Below are positions 12,114-21,694 of a DNA stretch of 64,000 nucleotides, in pieces. The position numbers were made by a program, and so were the translations under genes. The notes under the pieces were generated by a model, which had not been told where the DNA came from, did not search any database, and saw only the letters and a list, made by a program, of their open reading frames with translations. Each line of letters opens with the position of its first letter. The stretch's first letter is position 1. This stretch comes from Apiotrichum sp. Y4204 (lineage: Eukaryota > Basidiomycota > Tremellomycetes > Trichosporonales > Trichosporonaceae): assembly GCA_025531455.1 (NCBI GenBank), contig JAMYHL010000012.1, forward strand, positions 124,001-188,000, in the 5' to 3' direction.

Positions 12114-13397
12114 CTACTTGAGCAACTTGCTCAGGATGCGATAGTCGCAGTGCCGCTCGGACCCGTTCTCGTCGACGTCCTCCCACCCGTCTTCGTCCGC
12201 AATGCGCGTCGGATCAATCTCGTCGGGACGGTATCCCATGCGCGTGTAGAACTCGAGTGCAGATTTGTTGTCTGCAACATGAAGTGATGGTCAAAAGTGA
12301 CAGTGGGCGTGCGTGACACGGTGACAGAAATGCGGTTCGTTGACACGACACATGACCAACCAAACAAGTATCCAAGTGAGTGACGCGTCAGCATTCATGC
12401 ACAATTGCCACTCGACACGGGACTCACCAGTCAAGCACGTCAGCATGCTCTTGCGCATTCCCCGTTCGCGGCCGATACGCTCCAGCTCCTTCATGAGCAG
12501 CGCGCCGAGGCCGGCGCCCCGCGCGCGCGGAACGAGATGCAGTTCGTAGCTGGTGTCAGCGTGGCACGGACGCAGCAGGGACGTGGCAGACAGGACGCCA
12601 GCTGGCAGCGCAGCAGCTAGCAACTAGCAGCTAGCATGCAAGTAAAAGCGAGACAGCCGGAACGAGACAGATTGAAACGTGCGCAGGTGCACAGGTGACG
12701 TGCGTGCCGGCTTCGGACGGCATTGTGGCGCCCGCGAAGCATGGGTTACGCTGCCAGCGGCCTCGCGCGCGACAACCAGCGAGCAGCGAGACCCCTCATG
12801 CGGCGAGCGCGCCAGCGCTGCAAACACGCATTCTATCCCTCCCAGTCGCCACCGACTCACCAGTACACGACCTCGACGTCTTTGGGCCCCATCGTCTCCT
12901 CAGTGTCGAAGCGGAAGCTGGCGTATCCGACGAGGTCGGCGGCATCGATATCGACATTATCAGGCTCCCGAGACCGGGTAGCGTTGCCATTCGCTGGCGC
13001 CCCATTACCACTCCCGTTGACCCCGCCATTCGCCCCTGCTCCATTTCCATTCACGCTTCCCTCGCGGGGCATCGAGCCGGGCATGACCCGCGAGCGGGAG
13101 AGAACGAGGAAGCGGGCGTCGCGGTGGAACATCTCCTCGCGCTTCGGTCCTGGAGAGGTGTGCATGCTTGTTCCCTGTGCGAGGGGGGAGATGTTGGCGT
13201 CGAAGAGCGCAAAGAGCGCGTCCTGCGCCGAGGGGGAGAGGTGGGCGGCGGCGTGCAGCGAGAGAAGGGCGGGGCCGAGCGGCGTATGTTCTGTCCGAGG
13301 GAGGGCGGGGGCTAGCTGGGCTGGGGATACCTTATGTGTTAGTGATACCAGAGAGGGGACGCACGGATGTCGCGGAGCGGATGCGCTGTGTTGCCAT
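12114..13397 (-). CDS. NAA40: N-alpha-acetyltransferase 40 (NatD), histone H4/H2A N-terminus
   Basis: Exons (minus) 13397-13365, 13330-12861, 12549-12428 and 12271-12114 give 260 residues. NatD acetylates the N-terminal Ser of histones H4 and H2A. The GNAT core is visible: VGYASFRFDTEE, then VEVVYCYELHLVPRARGAGLG with the acetyl-CoA loop RARGAGLG at about 176-183, MRKSMLTCLTDNKSALEFYTRMGY, and the closing CDYRILSKLL, which matches the family's CSYEILS-type end. Introns are 34, 311 and 156 nt; the 311-nt one is unusually long here. A Gly/Asn/Ala-rich low-complexity loop (about residues 112-135) sits inside the domain before the VGYASF strand. The start at 13397 depends on the 34-nt intron 13331-13364 (donor GTGCGT, CTAAC branch); a different upstream exon is possible. 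Confidence 0.88.
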
Positions 13398-13832
13398 GAT
13401 GTATGTCTGATGAGGAGAGATGGAGAGAGGGGGGATGGGGATGTGTGATGAGTTTGTTGGATGATGTTGTTGTTGTCGTTGACTCTTGTTGGAGCCAAGC
13501 GACTTTTGGGTGGCGATAGACCTGTTGTGGATGAATGTGGGGATTGTGGATGGTGGAGGTTGTCCACCCGTTTCGAGAAGAGCAACAACGATGAACGAGT
13601 GGTAGACATACCTTTTGATTCACTCGCGGCGTGTGTACGATTCATGGCTGAAAGAGGACTGGTGATGGGAAAGATGCGTGATGTCTTTGATGCATGTGAT
13701 AAGTGATGTGGGCCGACAAGCATCCACAGCAGCGAGCATCACAGCTAGCATAAACAGCATGATACAGAGCAGAATAAAACACACACACTCCCAGACCCAA
13801 AATCCAACAACTTGCTCTGTTCAGTGACTCCA
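13398..13832. promoter_or_regulatory. Divergent promoter, NAA40 / Ser-rich gene
   Basis: 435 bases between opposite ATG codons. The NAA40-proximal half is CA/CT-rich on the coding strand (ACACATCCCC-type leader). No RNA gene or convincing ORF was seen. Confidence 0.55.
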
Positions 13833-15315
13833 ATGTCCCAATCTCAAGGCGACACGCTCGGCGACGCCTCCACTGAAAGCGAGAGCGAGAGTACTCTCCC
13901 TCGACGTACCATGAGCGGGAACAGCGGAAACAGCAGCTCCACTGTCGCCTCGGACGGTCCCCCGCTGTATCACGCCTACGCAAGCGACACGTCCACGTCC
14001 ACCTCGCCGGCAGACTACCACTATCATGCTCCCATGCCGCCGCTCGGAGAGCTGCCGATGCTCCCGTACTCGCTCAGCAACGCCGCGACGGACGGACACA
14101 GCAGCGACGGGCTCGTACGCAGCCGCTCCAGCAGCGGGTACTCTGCCGACTGCGAGTCGAGTCCGACCGGCAGCGCGCAGTCTGTTGATGGCTCGGTAGG
14201 AGAGGCAGCGGGAGAACCAACCGGTACCGGCTCGGGCTCCGTGTCCGTGGGATACTCGCACATCGCGACACACGGCCACGGGACAGGCAACGAGAGCGAG
14301 GACACGAGCAGCGGTGTGAGCAGCGACTTCCAGAGCTGCACACTCCCCCTTTCGGTCCGGGACATCGGGACAAATACGCCTTCGGCCGCCTCGCGCGGCG
14401 TGCAGACAGCAGCAAATGGAAAAGTAGAAGACACCCAGACTGGCCAACCAGTAGAAAATACTCAGACACCCCACACCAGCAGCCGATTCAAGCCCCGCCC
14501 CGCGCCGCTGCACGCCCACCTCGCGCGCATGTTCCCCGACCTCGCGGCCCCGCTCGACGAGCTGCTTGCGCGCGCGCCGGCGATACCACCGAGCAGCTCC
14601 CGGCCCGCGGGGTGGCTGCCTTGTGATCCCGAAGACGAGAATGGCGGAAAGGGGAAACGTGAGTGGCACAATTCTTCCTTTGGAGTCCAGTCTCTGTTTC
14701 CCACCATTTCCCCTCCATCATCTCTGTTCGGTTATTCTCAAGGTCTACTAACTCCCAGGCCGCTGTCTCTTCTGGGACGGAATGTGTATCTGGTGTTCCG
14801 CGCCGCAGCCCGCAGACGAGCGCAACAGCGAGGCGCGGAGCGTGGGGAGCGCGGGGAGCGTGGCCAGCGTATCGAGCAGCGTCGGGGATCTAGTCCCGAG
14901 CGTGCCCGCGAGCGAGAACGGCGGTGGCGGTGAGGAAGCCGTTATTCCCGCCATTGAGCCCGGGTTTGTCGAGTGGGGATGCCTGAACAGCAGGAGTGAG
15001 AGCGGGAGTGAGAGCGAGAGCGACGACGGGTGGGAGGTGCATAAGTGGGGCCGCGTGCGTCGCAAGGCATGCAAGGCGGGCGGCGGGGTTCCGGCCCCCA
15101 TCTCCCCCTCTGCCCCTTCTTCGTCGGCGCCGCACACGCTTCCCTCGACGAACATCACCACGCCTGTCAGCTCATCTTCCTCCTCGTCGTCGTCGTATAA
15201 GTCTGCGGCGGAAGACCTCGATTTCGACCTCGCCCGTCTGCATGATCGCGGCGTGCAGGTTGGTACTTCCGTGGCTCGCGTTGTCTCCGAGTCGCGCGGG
15301 ATGCAGACCGATTAG
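13833..15315 (+). CDS. Ser/Gly-rich hypothetical protein with Cys/Trp patch
   Basis: Exons 13833-14658 and 14759-15315 (intron with CTACTAAC branch and CCCAG acceptor) encode 460 residues. The first 240 residues are low-complexity Ser/Thr/Gly. After the splice site comes a short ordered patch RRCLFWDGMCIWCSAP with three Cys and two Trp, then SVGDLVPSVP and an IEPGFVEWG segment. Two or three repeats of a motif ending in a mutational tag occur: VRDIGTNT, RGVQT, RGVQVGT and RGMQTD at the C-terminus. The repeated R-G-V/M-Q-T/V phrase is the only internal pattern. I recognise no family. Convergent with the Mid2-like gene downstream. Confidence 0.72.
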
Positions 15316-15708
15316 AAAAATCAGATAGAATCAGAGTCAAGTTAGAGTAATCGTTAGTCAAGATGGATAGATGCCAATATCGTCGCTCCCTGCACTCTGT
15401 TCCACCCTTTTTCCACATTTCTGTCACCCCATACCCCACTGCCTCGGCGCCAGCAGCCTGTGGCGCCAGCGCGTTTCGTCAAACATGCATGGCGGGGGAC
15501 GCCAACCGGTATATATAGTCTTGTACAAGCGTAATGGGACAGCGGCACGGCTGCTCCGCTCGGGCCTCTGGTATAGGAGAAACGTAGGAGGGGAGGAGAC
15601 GAAAAGGGGGAATAGCCGAAAAAAAGAGTCCTTTGGGTTCAAGAGCTGGAGCTGTCTTGCAGCAGCTGCGGTGCGGCTCGCCTGCTCGCCAGCGAGCAAG
15701 GTTACCAC
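15316..15708. other. Convergent 3' spacer
   Basis: 393 bases between two convergent stop codons. A TATATATAG stretch lies near 15510. No ORF with coding character was found. Confidence 0.55.
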
Positions 15709-17067
15709 TTAGTACCGGAAGGCAGCTGCCTGGGCGTATGGGCTGTCGACGCCGCCGGTGGGGCGGCCGGCGATGGAAAAGTCGGTGGTGCCGTATGGGT
15801 CAAACGGCTGAGCCTGGGGCGGGTAGCCGGCGTGGCCGACAGACGGGCCGCGCTGGAGGTTCGAGTAGCCGTCGTCGACAAGAGCGTCCTGCGTCGGGTG
15901 GTCGGTGACACCATAGTAGCCGCCGGTGGGGGCGGGGGCTCCCGGCTGCGGCGGGTAGGTGGCGTGCGAGGGCTCGGGGACGGCAGGGTACTCGGGGTGC
16001 ATGGGCGGCTGGACGACGTGACCGTGGTTGGAGGCGTCGTACTGAGCGTGTCCAGTGTCCGAGAGCATGTCCGGGTGGACATTGTCGCCAGCAGCGGCAG
16101 GAGTGCTAAAGTCGTACGGCGAAGCACGGGCGTAGGGGTCGTACTCGTAGGGGTCCGGGTCGTACTGGTTGTAGTGGGCGCCACCTGCGGCGCCAGCGGT
16201 AAAGTCGTGGTCGGGAATGCCCGCGGTGAGCGAGTTGTTGTGGTGGGTGTCCATGTCGAGGTCGGCAACAAACTCTTGACGCTGGCGGTCGTGCATCGAC
16301 TTTTCCATAAAGTCGTCGTTGTGGGTGGGGCCAAAGTCGATGGGCTTCATGCGGTTGTCAAAGTTCTTGCTCGGGCGCAGCTTCCACTTGCGGAAGAGCG
16401 TCCAGATGATGGCAGCGAGACCAATGACTGAGGCGACAACAATAATGGCGATGAGGGCAGCCTTGGGGAGACCGCTCGACTTCTTGTCCTCATTCGACGA
16501 CTCGGACGACGAGGTGGCAGACGGCTTTGCGGTGCGGCTGGAGATGACAATGGGCGCCTTGGTGGTGCTAGCCTTTTGGGTGGCGGTAGTCTTGGTGTCC
16601 GTGGAGAGGGCCGCCGACGAGTCAACGCTGGCGGAAGCCGTCGAGGTCGCAGAGGTGGAAACAACAGCGGCCAAGCTGGTGCTCGAGGAGAGGCCAGAGC
16701 TGGGGTTAACACTCGCAGCCGAGGTGCTCGGGGTGTTTGACGAGGTCTCCTCCGTGGTCGAGGTGGTGGACGAGCCCGGGGTCTGGGTCGGGGGCGGCGC
16801 ATCCGACGTAGTGTGACGCGTGGATGGCGTCGTTTCGGCAGTGGTAGTGGGAGGCTCCTCACGAGTGCTGCTGGGGGTGACCGGGGTGGTCGTAGCGGGC
16901 GACTCGTCGGTGGCGGTAACCACGGGGCCGGTCGAGGATCCGGGCTTCTCCTCCATCGTCTCGTTTGCACGACGGACAATGTCGAGGTCGCGGTGGTGAA
17001 GTGGCTGGAAGTGGGGACGGGCCGCCGCGGTCGCGAGCAGCGACAGAACAAGGACGGCGACGCGCAT
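15709..17067 (-). CDS. Mid2-like single-pass cell-surface sensor / mucin-type membrane protein
   Basis: An uninterrupted 452-residue frame. It begins with a signal peptide (MRVAVLVLSLLATAAARP). About 165 residues of Ser/Thr/Pro-rich, presumably O-mannosylated ectodomain follow. A single transmembrane helix lies at about 202-224 (ALIAIIVVASVIGLAAIIW), then a basic stop-transfer FRKWKLRPSK. The cytosolic tail of about 225 residues is rich in Tyr, Pro, Gly and Asp (YDPDPYEYDPYARASPYD). This plan matches fungal Mid2/WSC-like cell-wall stress sensors or Skg6/axl2-like membrane proteins, which signal to Rho1. No cysteine-rich WSC domain is present. The class is confident and the exact pathway is inference. 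Confidence 0.82.
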   Translation of the reverse strand: MRVAVLVLSLLATAAARPHFQPLHHRDLDIVRRANETMEEKPGSSTGPVVTATDESPATTTPVTPSSTREEPPTTTAETTPSTRHTTSDAPPPTQTPGSSTTSTTEETSSNTPSTSAASVNPSSGLSSSTSLAAVVSTSATSTASASVDSSAALSTDTKTTATQKASTTKAPIVISSRTAKPSATSSSESSNEDKKSSGLPKAALIAIIVVASVIGLAAIIWTLFRKWKLRPSKNFDNRMKPIDFGPTHNDDFMEKSMHDRQRQEFVADLDMDTHHNNSLTAGIPDHDFTAGAAGGAHYNQYDPDPYEYDPYARASPYDFSTPAAAGDNVHPDMLSDTGHAQYDASNHGHVVQPPMHPEYPAVPEPSHATYPPQPGAPAPTGGYYGVTDHPTQDALVDDGYSNLQRGPSVGHAGYPPQAQPFDPYGTTDFSIAGRPTGGVDSPYAQAAAFRY

Positions 17068-18125
17068 GGTGGGCTAGAGGGCTGGGGCCAGGAGAGAGAG
17101 TAACGAGTGTGGATTACAAGCACGACGGGGATTGCTTGTCGATCAACGAGAGCGACGCCGAGGGGGGAAGCGAGGTCCGGGAGATGGAAAAGAGCGACGA
17201 AGGACGGAGAAGAGGGACTCGCGGGGAGGTCGATGCGGAGCAGAGAGAGAAAGAGAAAGAGAAGGACGATGTGTTGTGTTCCGAATGGAGAGGAGCAAAA
17301 GAGAGATATCCAAATCAATTCAGAACGGCAAATGGGGATTGCTAAACGAGAGTCGGGGCGAGGAGAAAAGAGCGGAGGAGAGAGAGTCGAGAAGCACTAC
17401 TGGCCTTAGCGCAAGAGACGAGAATAGATCAGAGGATCAAAGACTGTCGAACGGCGAGAGTAAGAGAGTGACAAGAGAGAGAGACAAGAGAGAGACAAGG
17501 AGGGTTCGAGTTGGACGAGGACGACGAGGAGAAGCACTGGACAGCGAGTGGGTCCAAGTGTCCAGGGAGGAGAAACAAGATGGCGTCGGGTGGAGAGAAA
17601 AGGACGATTCAACGCCTCTTGTCCAGTGCTCTGTTGTTCCGAGATGCGATCACGGAAGGGGGAGGAGGGAGGGATGAAGGAATGAGAGGGATGGGATACA
17701 AACAACGACTCGTCTAGAGAGTGTCTGGAGAGAGTGAGTGAGAGAGAAAAGAATGTAGTGGATGGAGAGCAGTACGACAATGGTGGCATCGACGACGACC
17801 CAAACAGCATCTCTCCACGCTGTGACTGCACCACAGACCTCTCTTCTCTCCCTCCCCTGTCCTAGCCAAATGCAGCATTGCCCCCTCTGACCCCTCTTTT
17901 TCTCCTCTATCCACGACTGTACATGTCCCCATCCTGTCCTATGTCCTTGCGACAGCACCGCGTCGGGGCATATGGGCAGCAGAGAGCCTTCAGCGCTCAG
18001 GATTTGGGACAGATGTTTAAGGTGTCGGATGCCCCGGGTCCCTAGAGTTTGCCCTTTTGCCACGGCCCTGTGCCGTTCCGGACGCCTTTTACGGCAGCAC
18101 AGGACCAGAACGAGAGGAGAGTGCG

Positions 18126-18181
18126 CGTTGTGCGTTGCATGTTGCATGTTGCGTGTTGCGCGTTGCGTTCCGCGTTCCGCG
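18126..18181 (+). repeat. Degenerate 7-nt tandem repeat (CGTTGCG-like), about 8 units
   Basis: Successive heptamers read cgttgtg, cgttgca, tgttgca, tgttgcg, tgttgcg, cgttgcg, ttccgcg, ttccgcg. The 56-base array sits in non-coding sequence and is diverged between units. Confidence 0.75.
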
Positions 18182-19725
18182 CGGAAGAGGTGAGGGAGAG
18201 AGGGGGAGTCTTGTTCCTCTTTCTGGCCCAGACCTCTCTTGGAGCAATGCTATTCTGACACGACGCCACCGCGCCACGCCTCCCCACCCAGCCCAGCCCA
18301 GGCTCTCCCGATACAGCAAACAGCAGAGCATGCATGTAGAGCAGCAATGGGAGAGGTAACGTCGCAATTCAACTCTCGATGTCAATGCATGGACCATCCG
18401 CAGATGAATCAATGAAGAGCAGAGATGAAGAGCGGCGCCGAGATCGAAAGAATTACAAGAGACACACATCCAGACGATGCAAAAATGTGGTTATCGTTGG
18501 CGCCCGCCTTTCCATGTCTCCAACACGAATCGCATACTTCATCTCCACGCCGCGGACGGCGTTCGTGCCGGGCGTGCCGCGTGCCGCGTTCCGACGACGA
18601 TGGCGCCATGTCGCAGCCACGTTGAATAGCTGAGACACGCGCGACACGCTGCAAGCTCCAGGCGAGCACGCGACGTTGGACCCCCAAAACCCCCGACCTC
18701 GATCCGAAGAGAGGTTAGCAGGTCGCGTGCGGTGAGTCGTGTTTGCTCGTTACACACACCATTCACATCCGGACAGCACTCTTCTTCAGCGATCAGCACT
18801 CACACATTCACATGTTTGAGCGGTTCAGCAGCTGATAGCTCAAAACTGACTTCTAGTGATCCAGCACACAGGCTCCCTCCCCATCACCCGACGTCGGCGG
18901 ACAGAGTTGCGACTGTGTGAATGTGTGGAGTTCACCTGCGACATGCGACGCGACGCGACATGGAACATATGGATACCCAGCTACACAGCTGCCGGTGAGT
19001 CGGATGTGTCGGTGTCGCGTATCGCGTATCATGATGTGTGAGTACGTGAGTGTCCATCGTAGTGTATCCCCCGGGTCCCCCGACGTCCCGGAGATGTTAT
19101 CCGTTTGATCCATTGATTCGTTTCAGACGGATGAGACACGGCATGTCTCTGATATCCTCTGGAATCCTCTGATATGCAGTGGGGGTGGTCTGTATGCTCT
19201 GATTGATATCGTCTTGTCTATTGTCTCATCGTCCGCAACTCTGATCGTTTTGTCGTCATCATTGTCGTGCTCGTTGCCAGCGATCAAACACACATCGAGC
19301 ACAGGAGCTCTGAACACTGCACGCGTCCGACATTGTCCCAAAGATCCAATGACTCTCTTCCGTACACTGACCACTCTGGTACTCTGACCCTCCGATCCCT
19401 CTGACACACTCTGACACGCAACACCCTCGTACCCTCACATACACCCTTTCGACACATCCTTCCACACCATCTCCGCCGACACCGGCGAGGTTCTGAGGAG
19501 GATCCATCCTCGCACACTGGCGCGAACAATGGTGTTTGCTACTTTGTTGCTACTTCTTTCCACTCGCTCTCACTGGCGAACATTTTTCGTCTTCGCTCCG
19601 TCGAGAGAGTATATCTTCCACCACCCCCTCCAACACTCTTTCATCTCCCAACCCCCCACGCTCTCTACCTCTTTCATTGCACACTGCACGCCTCACAGCC
19701 GAACTCCCGACCCGCACCCAACTTG

Positions 19726-19761
19726 CACATCCACATCCACATCCACATCCACACCCACATC
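19726..19761 (+). repeat. CACATC hexamer repeat in 5' leader
   Basis: Six 6-nt units (one variant, cacacc) lie immediately upstream of the ATG at 19773, within the probable 5' UTR. Confidence 0.85.
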
Positions 19762-19772
19762 AACCATCTGCG

Positions 19773-21352
19773 ATGGCCAAAAAGATACCCACCCACCTCC
19801 GCCCCTTCGTCGCCCAGCCACGGGGCACGCTCTTCACGGCCCTCAATGCGCTGCGCGCACTGAGCGTCGTCGCTCTTATGCTCGTGCTGGCCTCGAACAT
19901 TGTCACCATCGTCGAGTAAGTCCGCCAGGCGGCCCCACGGGGAATCCAGGACTCCAGGAATCGAGGAATTTATCTTTCTTTGTCCAGCGCTAATCTCCAG
20001 CGACTCAAAGGCCATCAAGGCCCGCCGCGCAGTTAACGCCACCACCGCGCAGACCGTCACCTTTACCGCGACCACGACATCGACTGCCACTACCGCCGCG
20101 ACGGCGGCGCCGTCGCCCCCTGCTCCCAGTGTCGTGCTCATTACCGCTGCCCCTACCCAGGCGCCTTCGGCGGCGCCTTCGGCTGCACCCGTGGCCCGCC
20201 GGTACTATGCCGAGGACCAGAAGTGCGACGAGGCTGACCCGCTGGACGGGTCGGAGTGGCAGGTCTCGCAGGACGAGAACTCGCCGGTTGAGAACTCGCA
20301 GAACTGGACCGCTGAGGACCAGGACGCTTACAACACGTACAATATGGCGTACACCAACTACGACGAGGCCGACCCTGCCACGCAGCAGGCGCAGTGTGAC
20401 GACGACTGGGAGTGGGTTGAGGACGACGGCAGCAACGACGACGAAAGTGGCGACGACAGGGACTCGACTGATGGCGACGCTGGCGCCGTGACCATTACGC
20501 ACACCGTCTTCGTCCACACCGTCACTGAAACGGTCACTGCTTCCGCCACCGAGACCGCCGCGGCCGCCCCGACCACACCCGCCGAGCCCGCGGCTGGCAA
20601 CCTTCTCGCGCTCGCGGCCGGCGCCAACCCCAACTCCACCGCCAACGTCACGATCAACGACTTTTGCAACTACATCCCCGGGTCGACCGTGCCCACGCAG
20701 ACGGCGGGCGCGTTCTGGTCGATCCTGAACCGCATCTTTATCAGTGAGTAGATGAACAAAAGACAAGGAACAACAAAAGAACTCCCATCTCACACCAGTC
20801 TTCGAGGCGATCCTCCTCGTCCTGGCGGAGCTCGGCTTCCCGCGCCGCATCTTCGAGGCGTACATTCCCATGCTGGGCCCAGGCTACGGCCTCGGGACCC
20901 TCGGCGTGCTCCAGGGCCTGATCGCGAGCTCGGTGCTCTCGCACCACGTCTCTCTCTTCCCTCAGGTCGCCGCGTGGCTCCTCTTCATTGTCGGGTGCTT
21001 CAATATCCTCGTGGGCATCTTCCTCCGCGAAAAGGCAAAGACACTCCGCTCGCTGAGCTGGGAACGCAAAGACGAGGAGGAGCCGACTACTCGCGCCCCG
21101 CCCCTCTCGTACGACTGGTACGCCGACTATGAGAAGAAAAAGGCCGAGGCCGCCGCCGCCGAGCAGCGCGCACACTCCCCCCACCTCTCCCCGGCGTCCG
21201 TGTACTCCCAGACCACCGAGCCCGCCCGCCCGCCGACCATCGTCCCCGGCGCGCGCTTTGGCGGGTTCTCGTTCGGCAAGCAGGCAGAGGCGCAGCGCGC
21301 CACCACCTCCAGGCCGTACATCTCCCGCCCGATCGACCTCGTGCGCCACTAG
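19773..21352 (+). CDS. Conserved fungal four-pass membrane protein with large insert
   Basis: Exons 19773-19915, 20001-20743 and 20799-21352 encode 479 residues. The N-terminal helix LRALSVVALMLVLASNIVTIV and the C-terminal trio of hydrophobic segments (IFEAILLVLAELGF, GTLGVLQGLIASSVLSHHV, AAWLLFIVGCFNILVGIFL) match a conserved fungal family of small membrane proteins (DUF7598-like by memory). In that family the helices sit close together. Here about 220 residues rich in Thr/Ala and Asp/Glu separate helices 1 and 2. The insert includes YYAEDQKCDEADPLDGSEW and the repeated TVTETVTASATETAA. The C-terminal tail is cytosolic-type and polar. The start is fixed by the conserved first helix and the hexamer-rich leader before it. 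No enzymatic role is suggested. Confidence 0.83.
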
Positions 21353-21422
21353 GCCTAGTGCGAGTGCAGCTGGACTGCACGTGTGATTCTTTTGTTGTAG
21401 TGATGCATGTGTTGAACTATTG

Positions 21423-21513
21423 CTGATGCCTGATGCCTGATGCCTGATACCTGATGCCTGATGCCTGATGCCTGATGCCTGATGCCTGATGCCTGATGCC
21501 TGATGCCTGATGC
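21423..21513 (+). repeat. 7-nt tandem repeat (CTGATGC)13
   Basis: Thirteen consecutive heptamers, twelve identical (ctgatgc) and one variant (ctgatac at 21444-21450), span 91 bases between the stop of the membrane protein gene and the LAS1 start. Such high identity indicates an active microsatellite likely to vary in length between strains. Confidence 0.95.
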
Positions 21514-21694
21514 CTGCTGCGCTCGCTGCCGTTGTGTTCCTCCGCGCCACCAGAGTGTTGCCCGTCGCCACCACGGAAGCAGATTTGCCACGCGGAAAAG
21601 ATAAGATTGAGGCTGCAAGAATTTCCGACCTCCACTCTCTCTCCACTCTCCATCCTCTCTTTTCTTCAACAACAACACTCTCCCTCCATCCACG

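Larger units (their letters stand above)
17068..19772. other. Long gene-free divergent intergenic region
   Basis: 2.7 kb, the longest gap in the window. It lies between the divergent starts of the Mid2-like gene and the four-pass membrane protein. From 17100 to 17700 the + strand is GAGA-rich, reading as a CT-rich leader for the minus-strand gene. A degenerate 7-mer repeat lies at 18126-18181. At 19146-19420 CTCTGA recurs at least eight times. ORFs of up to about 180 codons exist but are low-complexity and lack family signals or splice structure. No tRNA or rRNA was recognised. Confidence 0.6.

Noticed and set aside
15490..15530. TATATATAG near 15510 as promoter of a small gene
   Set aside because: It lies between convergent stop codons and no credible ORF follows.
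18126..18181. Telomere-like repeat
   Set aside because: The heptamer does not match fungal telomere repeats (TTAGGG-like) and lies between ordinary genes.
21423..21513. CRISPR-like or iteron-like array
   Set aside because: The units are 7 nt and directly contiguous with no spacers, so it is a simple tandem repeat.
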